From: JBHJGP01 sp050331695
GTDB lineage: Bacteria > Pseudomonadota > Alphaproteobacteria > Geminicoccales > Geminicoccaceae
NCBI GenBank assembly: GCA_050331695.1
Contig: JBHJGP010000035.1
Coordinates: forward strand, 1-34,015
Reading direction: 5' to 3'
Length of the DNA stretch: 34,015 nt
Numbering within the stretch: the stretch's first letter is position 1; the number at the start of each line of letters is the position of its first letter. Made by a program: the position numbers and the translations under genes. The notes beneath the pieces were generated by a model, which was given only the letters and a program-made list of their open reading frames with translations, did no database searches and was not told the DNA's origin. This document shows, piece after piece, positions 25,006 to 33,658 of the stretch.

Positions 25006-25020
25006 TTACCAAAGCCTTAA
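25006..25020 (-). promoter_or_regulatory. CtrA-like site upstream of paralogue 2
   Basis: On the gene strand this is TTAAGGCTTTGGTAA followed by C, again TTAA-N7-GTAAC, ending 66 bases before the ATG at 24939. A second AT-rich element TTAA-N6-TTAA lies further upstream at 25066-25079. Both fit a CtrA-controlled promoter, but no binding data are implied. Confidence 0.5.
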
Positions 25021-25115
25021 GGCCTCGGTTTGACTTCAGATCGCCAGTTTTACCCTGGAATTAATTTAAATATTATTAAGCAAACGATGATTGATCTTGA
25101 AATAACGGAAGACAG

Positions 25116-26117
25116 TCAGGCGGCGATCCGGCCGCCGAGCTCGTCCTCGACATGATCCCGCAGGATCTGATCGAAATCCCGGTCTTCGGGGAAGCCGAGG
25201 GCGGCGGCACGCTCGGCGACGAAATCCGTCGCCCAGCCGGAAACGATACGCTGGATCACCGGATCCGGCTGCCAGTCGATGCGCTCGGCCGCGGTTTTGC
25301 CGGCGACCCGCTCCAGAGACGCCACCATCTCTTCCATGCTCAAGGTCAGACCCGCCAATTGCAGGCTTCGTTCCTGCCCCAATGCGTCGCTCTCCAGCTT
25401 GGCGGCGTGGATGAAGCAGGATACGACGGTTCGAGGGGCCATGAAGAACATGCGTGCTGACGGCGCCACCGGACAGACCGCGCTGGATCCCGCGAGCGGC
25501 TCGCGCATGATCGAGCTGGCGAAGGTGGACGCGGCCTTGTTGGGCTTGCCGGCGCGGACAACGATGGTCGGCAGGCGTAGCGCGCTGCCGTCGATAAATC
25601 CTTTTCGGTGATATTCGCCGACCATCAGCTCACCCATGGCCTTCTGCGCGCCGTAGGAGGTCTGGGGAGCCAGGTGCGTGCCGTCCTCGATGGTCTCCTG
25701 GATCACCGGTCCGCCATAAACGGCGACCGAACTGGCGAATACCAGCCGAGGTCTGTGGCCGCCCGATCTGGCGGCCTCCAAAACCGCCCGCGTGCCGTCG
25801 AAATTGACGCTCATTCCCTTCTCGAAATCGGCTTCGGCGTCGGCGCTGACGATCGCCGCCAGATGAAACACCAGATCAGCGGGCTCGCTCCCGTCACCGG
25901 CGATCAGTCGTCGGAGCAGCGCACCGTCAGTGATGTCACCGGTGACGACCTCGACCCGCCCGTCGTCCGGGAGCGCCGCTGGCCGGGCGATATCGAATAG
26001 GACAACACGGTCGATCGGGCGGTTCTCACCGTCGACGGCAAGGCTCTCGCTTTCAAGGATCCGGCCTGCGAGCTTACGTCCGACAAAACCGGCGGCACCG
26101 GTGATGACAATTTTCAT
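25116..26117 (-). CDS. denD: NAD-dependent epimerase/dehydratase family, probable D-erythronate dehydrogenase
   Basis: A 333-residue short-chain dehydrogenase/epimerase-type protein with Rossmann motif GAAGFVG (7-13), FHLAA, the catalytic Ser in FASSVAVYGG and YGAQK (Y155, K159). The overall pattern (SYGAQKAMGELMV, LRLPTIVVRAGKPNKAASTFAS) matches the DenD branch, which oxidises D-erythronate to 2-oxo-tetronate in C4 sugar-acid catabolism. The usual partner genes (tetronate kinase OtnK, isomerase, aldolase) are not adjacent, so the substrate is less certain. The ATG at 26117 follows GGAGG by 9 bases. It lies downstream of groEL in the same direction but beyond a strong terminator. Confidence 0.8.
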   Translation of the reverse strand: MKIVITGAAGFVGRKLAGRILESESLAVDGENRPIDRVVLFDIARPAALPDDGRVEVVTGDITDGALLRRLIAGDGSEPADLVFHLAAIVSADAEADFEKGMSVNFDGTRAVLEAARSGGHRPRLVFASSVAVYGGPVIQETIEDGTHLAPQTSYGAQKAMGELMVGEYHRKGFIDGSALRLPTIVVRAGKPNKAASTFASSIMREPLAGSSAVCPVAPSARMFFMAPRTVVSCFIHAAKLESDALGQERSLQLAGLTLSMEEMVASLERVAGKTAAERIDWQPDPVIQRIVSGWATDFVAERAAALGFPEDRDFDQILRDHVEDELGGRIAA

Positions 26118-26180
26118 GGCTTTCGGCCTCCCCCTGTCGAAGGCCAACCATAGCAAGCTCCGGGAGGGAAGGCCGAGCGC

Positions 26181-26216
26181 AAAAGAAAGGGTCGCACCCC
26201 TTAAAGGATGCGACCC
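26181..26216 (-). terminator. Rho-independent terminator of groESL
   Basis: On the minus strand an 8-bp outer stem (GGGTCGCA with TGCGACCC, 26189-26216), with further CCTT/AAGG pairing inside, is followed by TTTCTTTT. It lies 31 bases past the groEL stop codon. Confidence 0.88.
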
Positions 26217-26247
26217 CGTTCCTGATCGGCTCAAGCGTAGGGCTTGA

Positions 26248-27891
26248 TCAGAAGTCCATACCGCCCATGCCGCCCATGTCAGGTCCACCAGCGGGTGCCG
26301 GCGCCTTCTTCTCAGGTTTTTCGGCGACCATGGCTTCGGTGGTGATCTGAAGTCCGGCGACCGACGACGCGTCCTCAAGGGCCGCGCGCACGACCTTGGC
26401 GGGGTCGATCACGCCCGACTTCACCAGATCTTCATAAGTGTTGGTCGCAGCGTTGAAGCCGAAGTTCGGGTCACTCTGCTCCAGAAGCTTACCGACGACG
26501 ACCGAGGCATCCGCGCCGGCGTTGGCCGCGATCTGACGAACCGGCGACTGGATCGCCCGGCGGACGATGTCGATGCCGACCCGCTGGTCGTCATTGGCCG
26601 GGCTCAGATTTTCCAGAGCCTTGCCGGTGTAGAGAAGGGCAACGCCACCACCGGGAACGATACCTTCCTCGACCGCGGCCCGGGTCGCGTTCATCGCGTC
26701 GTCGACCCGATCCTTGCGCTCCTTCACCTCGACCTCAGTGGCGCCGCCTACGCGGATGACGGCAACACCGCCGGCGAGCTTGGCGAGACGTTCCTGGAGC
26801 TTCTCGCGATCATAGTCGGAGCTGGTTTCCTCGATCTGCTGACGGATCTGGTTGCAACGGCCGGTGATCCCGTCCTTTTCGCCAAAGCCGTCGATGATCG
26901 TCGTCTCTTCCTTGGTAATCAGCACCTTCTTGGCGCGGCCGAGCATCTCGAGGGTAACGTTCTCGAGCTTGATGCCGACATCCTCGCTGATGACCTGGCC
27001 ACCGGTGAGGATCGCCATGTCCTCGAGCATCGCCTTCCGGCGGTCGCCGAAGCCCGGCGCCTTGACGGACGCGACCTTGAGCCCACCGCGGAGCTTGTTG
27101 ACCACCAGGGTCGCAAGCGCCTCGCCCTCGACGTCCTCGGCGATGATCAGAAGCGGCTTGCCGCTCTGGACGACCGCCTCGAGCACCGGCAACAGGGCCT
27201 GGAGGCTCGACAGCTTCTTCTCGTGAAGGAGGATGTAGGGCTCTTCCAGCTCGACCCGCATTTTTTCGCTGTCGGTCACGAAGTAGGGGGAGAGGTAGCC
27301 ACGGTCGAATTGCATGCCTTCAACGACGTCGAGCTCCGTCTCGAGGCTCTTCGCCTCTTCGACAGTGATGACGCCCTCATTGCCGACCTTCTGCATCGCC
27401 TGGGCCAGCATGTCGCCGATTTCGGCGTCGCCATTGGCCGAGATCGTGCCGATCTGCTTGATTTCTTCGTTACCGGCCACGGGCTTGGAGCGATTCTTCA
27501 GATCCTCGACGATCGCTGTGACGGCCATGTCGATGCCGCGCTTCAGATCCATCGGGTTCATACCGGCGGCGACTGCTTTGACACCCTCGCGGACGATTGA
27601 CTGAGCGAGAACGGTCGCGGTCGTGGTGCCGTCACCGGCGACATCATTGGTCTTACTCGCGACCTCGCGCACCATCTGGGCGCCCATGTTCTCGAATTTG
27701 TCGCCGAGCTCGATCTCCTTGGCGACGGTAACGCCGTCCTTGGTGATCCGGGGGGCGCCGAAGCTCTTGTCGAGGACGACATTGCGACCTTTCGGGCCCA
27801 GCGTCACCTTGACGGCGTCAGCCAAAACGTCGACGCCACGGAGCATCCGCGAGCGAGCGTCGACATCAAATTTTACCTCTTTGGCAGGCAT
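26248..27891 (-). CDS. groL: Chaperonin GroEL (60 kDa)
   Basis: A full-length 547-residue GroEL. It carries the ATP-binding TLGPKGRNVVLD and DVAGDGTTTATVLAQ segments, the apical domain, the equatorial VPGGGVALLY region and the Gly-Met-rich C-terminal tail ending GGMGGMDF. It forms the double-ring folding chamber with GroES. The ATG at 27891 has AGAGGAAA immediately upstream. The gene lies 58 bases after groES and is followed by a clear terminator. Expression is expected to be under HrcA/CIRCE control through the groES promoter. Confidence 0.99.
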   Translation of the reverse strand: MPAKEVKFDVDARSRMLRGVDVLADAVKVTLGPKGRNVVLDKSFGAPRITKDGVTVAKEIELGDKFENMGAQMVREVASKTNDVAGDGTTTATVLAQSIVREGVKAVAAGMNPMDLKRGIDMAVTAIVEDLKNRSKPVAGNEEIKQIGTISANGDAEIGDMLAQAMQKVGNEGVITVEEAKSLETELDVVEGMQFDRGYLSPYFVTDSEKMRVELEEPYILLHEKKLSSLQALLPVLEAVVQSGKPLLIIAEDVEGEALATLVVNKLRGGLKVASVKAPGFGDRRKAMLEDMAILTGGQVISEDVGIKLENVTLEMLGRAKKVLITKEETTIIDGFGEKDGITGRCNQIRQQIEETSSDYDREKLQERLAKLAGGVAVIRVGGATEVEVKERKDRVDDAMNATRAAVEEGIVPGGGVALLYTGKALENLSPANDDQRVGIDIVRRAIQSPVRQIAANAGADASVVVGKLLEQSDPNFGFNAATNTYEDLVKSGVIDPAKVVRAALEDASSVAGLQITTEAMVAEKPEKKAPAPAGGPDMGGMGGMDF

Positions 27892-27949
27892 TTCTTTCCT
27901 CTATTTGAAACGGTTAAACGGTGCTGACTTGTGCGAGAGCGACAGTTGA

Positions 27950-28264
27950 TCAGGCCGCTTTGGCGACAGATCCGCTGTCCTCGACGATGCCGAAGATGTC
28001 GCTTTCTTTCATGATCAGAAGCTCTTCGCCGTCAATTTTCACCTCGGTGCCGGACCACTTACCGAACAGGATCCGATCGCCAGCCTTGACGTCGAGAGGC
28101 TGTTGCTTGCCGTCATCGTCCCGGGCGCCGGGGCCAACGGAGATGACCTCACCCTGCATCGGCTTCTCTTTAGCCGTGTCGGGAATGATGATGCCGCCGG
28201 CTGTCTTTTCTTCGGCGTCGATGCGGCGGACCAGCACGCGATCGTGCAGCGGGCGAAAACCCAT
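27950..28264 (-). CDS. groS: Co-chaperonin GroES (10 kDa)
   Basis: A 104-residue GroES (MGFRPLHDRVLVRRID, the mobile loop EEKTAGGIIIPDTAKEKP, and VKAGDRILFGKWSGTEVKIDGEE). It caps GroEL. The ATG at 28264 follows GGAGG by 5 bases; the frame is open further upstream, but that part runs into the CIRCE operator. It is the first gene of the groESL operon. Confidence 0.98.
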   Translation of the reverse strand: MGFRPLHDRVLVRRIDAEEKTAGGIIIPDTAKEKPMQGEVISVGPGARDDDGKQQPLDVKAGDRILFGKWSGTEVKIDGEELLIMKESDIFGIVEDSGSVAKAA

Positions 28265-28298
28265 GAAAACCTCCTCACTACTGAACTTTGGGATGTCT

Positions 28299-28325
28299 TT
28301 GGCACTCATCTCATTCGAGTGCTAG
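28299..28325. promoter_or_regulatory. CIRCE operator (HrcA-binding inverted repeat)
   Basis: On the groES strand the arms are CTAGCACTC and GAGTGCCAA separated by 9 bases. The consensus is TTAGCACTC-N9-GAGTGCTAA, so only one base per arm differs. It lies 34 bases upstream of the groES ATG and just after the promoter, where bound HrcA would block transcription. Confidence 0.95.
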
Positions 28326-28328
28326 CGC

Positions 28329-28357
28329 CTATGTGGTCACAGCGCTAAGGGCGTCAA
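28329..28357 (-). promoter_or_regulatory. Probable groESL sigma-70-type promoter
   Basis: On the minus strand TTGACG (28357-28352) is followed after 17 bases by ACATAG (28334-28329). The -35 is close to consensus and the -10 is weak. Its position directly upstream of CIRCE supports it. Confidence 0.55.
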
Positions 28358-28448
28358 CCCCGGAGCTTAGAAAATTTCTGCACGCAGGCCTACTCTCGCA
28401 AGCGGTGCCTTGAACGGATGTTTCACACTCGGTACATGGCGAGCATCC

Positions 28449-29468
28449 ATGGCAAATCAACCGCCCCGCGCCTCGAGCGAACGGCGGGACCTGGGCAGCA
28501 AAGGTGGAGAGGGCAGGGTGCCGTCGCTATTGAATGTCGCTCATTTGCACAAACAGTTTGGCGGGATTGCCGCAGTCCAGGGAATCTCTTTCGCGGTTGA
28601 TCGGGGCGAGATCGTTGGTTTTCTTGGCCCCAACGGTGCCGGCAAGTCGACCACGATGCGAATGATCGCCGGCTATCTGAGACCCGACGCTGGAACCATC
28701 GACCTTGGCGGCGTGGACGTCATCGCCCGGCCACGGCAGGCGCAGAGTTCGATCGGCTATCTGCCGGAGGGCGCGCCCACCTACGGCGACATGACCGCCG
28801 GCGGGCTCTTGAAGTTCGTTGCCGACATGCGGCTCCTGAACGGCTCCCGACGGCGCCAGCGGTTCGACCGGGTCATTGATAATCTACAGTTGGCGTCGGT
28901 CTACAACCGGCCCGTAGAGACCTTGTCCAAGGGCTTCAAGCGGCGCATCGGTCTAGCCGCCGCCATTCTCGACGATCCGGAATTGTTGATCCTGGACGAG
29001 CCGACCGACGGTCTCGATCCCAATCAAAAGCACGCGGTTCGGACGCTTCTTCAAGACATTTCAAAGGACAAGGCGATCCTGATCTCGACCCACATCCTGG
29101 AAGAGGTTGAGGCGATCTGTGGCCGGGCGATCGTCGTCGCCGAAGGCCGAATTGTTGCCGACGCCACGCCTGTCGAACTCTGCCGAAGCTCCGAGCACGA
29201 GGGCGCGATCCAGATCGAGGTCGACGCCGGCGACGGGGAACGGGTCCGGGAGATCCTGACCCGCGTTCGAGGTATCGACCGGGTCGAGTGGTTCGCGTGC
29301 GGATCGGTTGCGGAACTCACCGCTTTCGCTTCCGGCGACGGCTCGATCGTCGAGCCGGCGAGAGAAGCCATTCTCGACAACCAGATCCGCTTTTTCGGCT
29401 TTCGCCGTCTCGAAGGCCGGTTCGATGACGTTTTCCGCCAGCTGACGCAGGCCAGCAGGGTTCACTGA
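28449..29468 (+). CDS. ABC transporter ATP-binding protein, GldA-like
   Basis: A 339-residue ATPase. Walker A is GPNGAGKST (60-68), the signature is the unusual LSKGF (159-163) in place of LSGGQ, Walker B is LLILDEP (179-185) with DGLDP, and the H-loop is STHILEE. A C-terminal extension of about 90 residues follows. The order ATPase, ABC-2 permease, Gldg-family protein, DUF4340 protein matches Gld-type ABC sets in many non-gliding Proteobacteria; the substrate is unknown. The ATG at 28449 is chosen; a GTG at 28518 with GGAG upstream, just before SLLNVAHL, is a strong alternative. The permease gene starts 3 bases after the stop. Confidence 0.85.
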   Translation: MANQPPRASSERRDLGSKGGEGRVPSLLNVAHLHKQFGGIAAVQGISFAVDRGEIVGFLGPNGAGKSTTMRMIAGYLRPDAGTIDLGGVDVIARPRQAQSSIGYLPEGAPTYGDMTAGGLLKFVADMRLLNGSRRRQRFDRVIDNLQLASVYNRPVETLSKGFKRRIGLAAAILDDPELLILDEPTDGLDPNQKHAVRTLLQDISKDKAILISTHILEEVEAICGRAIVVAEGRIVADATPVELCRSSEHEGAIQIEVDAGDGERVREILTRVRGIDRVEWFACGSVAELTAFASGDGSIVEPAREAILDNQIRFFGFRRLEGRFDDVFRQLTQASRVH

Positions 29469-29471
29469 GCG

Positions 29472-30206
29472 ATGAGACAGACCTGGGTCGTAACCCGGCG
29501 GGAGCTAGGAGCCTATTTCGCCTCGCCCGTGGCTTATGTGTTCATCACCGTGTTCTTGATGGCCGCAGGCGCGCTGACCTTTTTTGTCGGCGGTTTTCTG
29601 GCGCGTGGTCGTGCCGATCTTGATCCCTTCTTCACCTTTCACCCGTGGCTCTACCTTTTTTTCATCCCGGCCCTGGGCATGAGGCTTTGGGCCGAGGAGC
29701 GGAAAAGCGGGACGATCGAGTTTCTGATGACCCTGCCGGCACCAACGGCGGCCCTTGTTGTCGGCAAGTTTCTGGCCGCTTGGCTGTTCGCGGGCGTGGC
29801 CCTCGGTCTGACCTTTCCGCTTTGGCTGACCGTCAATTTCCTGGGCGATCCGGATAATGGCGTCATCGCCGCCGGATACATTGGCAGCTGGCTGATGGCC
29901 GGAGGATTTCTTGCCATCTGCGCGTGTCTGTCGGCCGTGACGCGCAATCAGGTCGTTGCTTTCGTCCTGTCGATCGCGGTCTGCTTTCTGTTTTTGGTCA
30001 GCGGTCTCGACGTGGTCCAGTCGGCTTTCGCCGGCTGGGCGCCGGAAGCCCTGGTCCGGGCCGTGGCCGGCTTCAGTTTCCTCAATAATTTCCGGGCGAT
30101 CAGCGAGGGCGTGATCGACGCCCGCCACCTCACCTTCTTCGGCTCATTGATCTTCTTGGCGTTGGTGATCAACACGGTCCTGCTCGGCATGGTGCGGGGG
30201 AAATGA
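29472..30206 (+). CDS. ABC-2 type permease, GldF-like
   Basis: A 244-residue membrane protein with six hydrophobic segments: AYVFITVFLMAAGALTFF near the N-terminus, PWLYLFFIPALGMRLWAEERKSGTIEFLM, and further helices to the C-terminal LIFLALVINTVLLG. The RLWAEERKSGTIEFL segment is the hallmark of ABC-2 permeases. It would form the channel for the ATPase encoded 3 bases upstream. The next gene begins 6 bases downstream, so all four genes are tightly coupled. Confidence 0.9.
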   Translation: MRQTWVVTRRELGAYFASPVAYVFITVFLMAAGALTFFVGGFLARGRADLDPFFTFHPWLYLFFIPALGMRLWAEERKSGTIEFLMTLPAPTAALVVGKFLAAWLFAGVALGLTFPLWLTVNFLGDPDNGVIAAGYIGSWLMAGGFLAICACLSAVTRNQVVAFVLSIAVCFLFLVSGLDVVQSAFAGWAPEALVRAVAGFSFLNNFRAISEGVIDARHLTFFGSLIFLALVINTVLLGMVRGK

Positions 30207-30212
30207 CGGCAA

Positions 30213-32075
30213 ATGACTGAACCCGGTCACAGAATTGGTGCTCAGACGCTCATGGCAGCGGTGGCGATCCTGTCGTGCATCGTCATTTTCTTCGCCGCCA
30301 ACATCATCGCCCAAGGGCTCCTGGGCGGCGCGCGTCTCGATCTCACCGAGAGCGGGCGTTTTACCCTTTCGCCGGCGACCGTCGAGACGGTTCGGGCGAT
30401 CGATGAGCCGATCACGCTCCGCTACTATCGGTCTCGGGAGATCGACCGGTTCGGTGCCGATATCGCCAATCACGCCAAGCGGGTCGATGATCTGCTGGCC
30501 GAGATGGAGGCTTTGGCCGGGGGTCGTCTGAATGTGGAAATCTATGATCCGGAGCCGTTCTCGCCGGAGGAGGATCTCGCTGTCGCCGACGGAATCCAGG
30601 GCATTCCAACGGGCGCTGATGGCGGCCAGATCTATTTTGGGCTCGCCGGCTACAACCGAACCGACGACCGTAAAGTCATTTCCTATCTGGCGAGCGAGCG
30701 CTCGGCTTTTCTCGACTATGACTTGACCCGCCTGGTTTACGACCTGGCCAATCCGGACAAGCCGGTCGTCCAGATCCTGGGCTCAGCCCCGCTTCAGGGG
30801 GGACGGCAGAACCAGTTCCAGCGCTGGGCGGTGATGGACAGTCTCGAGGCGGAGTTCGATGTTCGCGTCTCTGGCGGCGTGATCACCGCCATTAACGACG
30901 ATGTCGACGTTCTGATGATCGCCCAACCGAGCCAGCTCGATCAGGCGGCCCTCTACGCCATCGACCAATTTGCGATGAAGGGCGGGCGCATCCTCGCCTT
31001 CGTCGATCCCTGGTTCGAGGCCGTGGCCGACCCTAGGCGGCCGCCCGAGACGACGGACGCCTTTCAGCCCTTGCTCACCGTCTGGGGTGTCAGAATCTCA
31101 GAGGGCCAGGTGGTCGGCGACCGCAATCTCGGCGCCCGGGTCCAGGTCATGCATGAGAACCGACCGACCGAGACCATCTACCCGGTGTGGTTGGGCCCGG
31201 ATCAGACCCAGTTTGCCGGCGACGAGGTGGTTCTGGGCAATCTGGAAAGGCTCAACATCAATTCGGGTGGTTTCATTGAGCCCCTCGATGATGCTTCGAC
31301 CGAACTTACACCGCTGGTCTGGAGCACGGACGACGCAAGCCCGGTGGATGTCCAGCGCCTGAGCTTTCCGGATCCGGTGAGCCTGATGCGGGAGTTCGAG
31401 CCGGGCGGCGAGCGCTTCACCCTTGCAGCTCGGATGACCGGGCCCGTGGCGTCGGCTTTCCCGGACGGACCGCCGGACGGTGTCGAGGCCGATACGGAGG
31501 CCCATATGAGCGAAAGCGACGCGCCGCTGACCTTGGTTCTGGTCGCGGACGCCGACATCCTCAGCAACCGGTCCTGGCTCCAGGAGCGCCGTCTGCTCGG
31601 CCAGTCGGTCGTGATCCCGGTGGCCAACAATGGCGACTTCGCCGTCAATGCCGTCGACCAATTGGCCGGTGGCACCGGCTTGATCGAGCTTCGCGGCGGC
31701 GGCGTCGATGCCCGGCCCTTCACCGTGATCGAAGCCATGGAGCGTGACGCGGAAGAGCGCTTTCGGGCCAAGGAGCGGGAACTGCTGGTTCGTATCGAGG
31801 AAGTCGAGGCCGAGATCGCCGAGCTCACCCGGGAGGAACAGGAAACGGGCGTGCTGACCTCGACGGAGCAGGAGGCGGTGCTTGACAATTTCCGATCCCA
31901 GGTCCTGACCCTTCGCCAGGAGCTGAGAGAGGTCCGCTTCGCGCTTCGAAGCGATGTAGAACGGATGGCGACGCTTCTTCAGGCGCTGAATATCTGGGCG
32001 GTTCCGATCCTGGTGGCACTCACCGCGATCGTTGTCGCCCTGATCCGCCGCCGGAAGGCGGCGCTCGCCAACTGA
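30213..32075 (+). CDS. Gldg family protein (ABC-type auxiliary component)
   Basis: A 620-residue protein with an N-terminal membrane helix (about 12-36) and a C-terminal one (about 592-612, WAVPILVALTAIVVALI), and a large extracytoplasmic region between. The N-terminal part (RLDLTESGRFTLSPATVETVRAIDEPITLRYYRS) and the DVDVLMIAQPSQLDQAALYAIDQFAMKGGRILAFVDP segment are typical of the Gldg/ABC_transp_aux family. Residues about 510-580 are charged and likely coiled-coil. It probably works with the ABC-2 permease in moving or anchoring an envelope component. The precise role is unknown outside gliding Bacteroidota. Confidence 0.86.
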   Translation: MTEPGHRIGAQTLMAAVAILSCIVIFFAANIIAQGLLGGARLDLTESGRFTLSPATVETVRAIDEPITLRYYRSREIDRFGADIANHAKRVDDLLAEMEALAGGRLNVEIYDPEPFSPEEDLAVADGIQGIPTGADGGQIYFGLAGYNRTDDRKVISYLASERSAFLDYDLTRLVYDLANPDKPVVQILGSAPLQGGRQNQFQRWAVMDSLEAEFDVRVSGGVITAINDDVDVLMIAQPSQLDQAALYAIDQFAMKGGRILAFVDPWFEAVADPRRPPETTDAFQPLLTVWGVRISEGQVVGDRNLGARVQVMHENRPTETIYPVWLGPDQTQFAGDEVVLGNLERLNINSGGFIEPLDDASTELTPLVWSTDDASPVDVQRLSFPDPVSLMREFEPGGERFTLAARMTGPVASAFPDGPPDGVEADTEAHMSESDAPLTLVLVADADILSNRSWLQERRLLGQSVVIPVANNGDFAVNAVDQLAGGTGLIELRGGGVDARPFTVIEAMERDAEERFRAKERELLVRIEEVEAEIAELTREEQETGVLTSTEQEAVLDNFRSQVLTLRQELREVRFALRSDVERMATLLQALNIWAVPILVALTAIVVALIRRRKAALAN

Positions 32076-32087
32076 CGGGAGACGGAC

Positions 32088-33122
32088 GTGATCAACAGGG
32101 GCACAACTCTCGTCTTGGTGCTGCTCGCCGTGTTGACGACGGCGATCGCTGTTTGGGTCGTCGCGCAGGACCCGGGTCTCGCCCAGGCGAGCCGGAACGA
32201 CGAGCCGGTCTTCGCCGATCTGCGCGGCCAGATCGATGACCTGACAATCATCCGTCTGGCGTCCGACGAGGCCGAGTTCGCCATGACGAAAGACGAGGGC
32301 GACACCTGGCTCGTCGCCTCGGCGCACAACTATCCGGCTGATCCGATCAAGGTTACCCAGCTTTTTCGCCAGTTGATCGACCTGGCTTACGGCGAGGCCA
32401 AGACCCAAAAGCCCGAGCACTTCCATCGGCTCGGTCTTCAGGACGTCGGCAGCGAGGGAAGTAATGCGACCCGGATCACCCTGGAAAGCGAGGGTGGCGA
32501 CAAGATTGTCGACGCGCTGTTCGGTGACCCGGCGCGGGTCGGCGGGATCGGACGCTACTTTCGCGCGCCCGACAGCGAACAGACTTGGCGGGTCAATGGC
32601 AGCGTTTCGCTCGACACGGCGCCCTCGAGCTGGCTCGATCGGGAGATATTGACGCTCGGCGAGGACATGGCCCGGACGGTTACGTTTAGCGCGCCTTCGG
32701 GTGAAACGGTGACCGCGTTCCGGGACGACGCCGAGAGTGATCTGGTGTTGTCATTCGATGGCGATGAAGAGCTGGCGATCGACATGGGCGCGGTCGCAGG
32801 CCTCAAGGGCATTTTAGAAGGTGTGCGATTTGACAGCGTCGTTCCACGGGCCAACGACGGCTGGACGGAGGCTGTCCACCAACTCGAGGTCTCCACCTTC
32901 GATGGCCGACGCGTTGAGGCTGAGATCATGAGCCGGGACGGCGGGTACTGGTTGCGGGTTACCATGACCGCGACCGGCGAAGCGACAGAGGAGGTCAAGC
33001 AGCGCGCGAGCGCCTTCAACCGGCGCCATGGCGAATGGACCTACCAGATCCCGTCATATCTTGGTCAACGCTTTACCCGAGGTCAGGAGGATTTTCTTCA
33101 GCCAGAACCGCCGGAATCCTGA
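32088..33122 (+). CDS. DUF4340 domain-containing protein
   Basis: A 344-residue protein with an N-terminal signal anchor (TTLVLVLLAVLTTAIAVWVVA) and a beta-rich exported part. The pattern DEAEFAMTKDEGDTWLVASAHNYPADPIKVTQLFRQL, then a second repeat around SWLDREILTLGEDMARTVTF, is typical of DUF4340 proteins, which regularly follow Gldg genes. No function is established. The start is a GTG with GGGAG upstream, 12 bases after the Gldg gene. It is the last gene of the set and converges on sufE with a 14-base gap. Confidence 0.85.
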   Translation: MINRGTTLVLVLLAVLTTAIAVWVVAQDPGLAQASRNDEPVFADLRGQIDDLTIIRLASDEAEFAMTKDEGDTWLVASAHNYPADPIKVTQLFRQLIDLAYGEAKTQKPEHFHRLGLQDVGSEGSNATRITLESEGGDKIVDALFGDPARVGGIGRYFRAPDSEQTWRVNGSVSLDTAPSSWLDREILTLGEDMARTVTFSAPSGETVTAFRDDAESDLVLSFDGDEELAIDMGAVAGLKGILEGVRFDSVVPRANDGWTEAVHQLEVSTFDGRRVEAEIMSRDGGYWLRVTMTATGEATEEVKQRASAFNRRHGEWTYQIPSYLGQRFTRGQEDFLQPEPPES

Positions 33123-33136
33123 TCCCGGCCTGAAGA

Positions 33137-33574
33137 TTACGATGCGGCCGCGGCAACGTGGGTCGCCGCCAGCGCCTGAATCCTTTTGACCATGGAATGG
33201 AGGCCGTTGGCTCGGGTTGGGCTTAGATGCCGGCCGAGCCCGATCCGCTCGAAGACCTCAGGCGGATTGGCCAGAATTTCATCTGGCTTTCGGTCATCGT
33301 AAAGCCGCAGCAAAAGGCTGATCAGGCCGCGAACGATGATCGCGTCGCTGTAGGCGTTCAACGTCATCCGCCCGCTCGCGTCGTCGATCCTCGCGACCAT
33401 CCAGACCTGGCTCTGGCAGCCGTGAACCTTGTTGGCCTCGGACCGGTCTTCTTCGGCGATCGGCGGCAGCCTATTGCCAAGCTCCATGACGTATTCTATC
33501 CGCTCGCGCCAATCGTCGAACAGCTCGAAATCCTCGGCCAGCTCCTGTTGTTCCTCGGCGATGGTCGCCGCCAT
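33137..33574 (-). CDS. sufE: SufE family cysteine-desulfurase sulfur acceptor
   Basis: A 145-residue SufE-like protein. The conserved sulfur-accepting cysteine is C53 in KVHGCQSQVW, and the C-terminal part (IIVRGLISLLLRLYDDRKPDEIL, GLGRHLSPTRANGLHSMVKRIQ) is typical. SufE takes persulfide from SufS and passes it to the SufBCD scaffold in Fe-S cluster assembly. The ATG at 33574 has GAGG 4 bases upstream. No other suf genes are in the window. Its product would serve the Rieske protein, among others. Confidence 0.95.
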   Translation of the reverse strand: MAATIAEEQQELAEDFELFDDWRERIEYVMELGNRLPPIAEEDRSEANKVHGCQSQVWMVARIDDASGRMTLNAYSDAIIVRGLISLLLRLYDDRKPDEILANPPEVFERIGLGRHLSPTRANGLHSMVKRIQALAATHVAAAAS

Positions 33575-33658
33575 GTTCCCTCACTTCGCATGTGTCCTTT
33601 TCGGATATGCGGATGTTGGGAGAACACATCAACAGCGAACGACCGCGCGGCAGACCGT

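Noticed and set aside
31098..32426. A 442-codon minus-strand frame across the Gldg/DUF4340 junction.
   Set aside because: It spans two recognised plus-strand genes and shows no protein family features.
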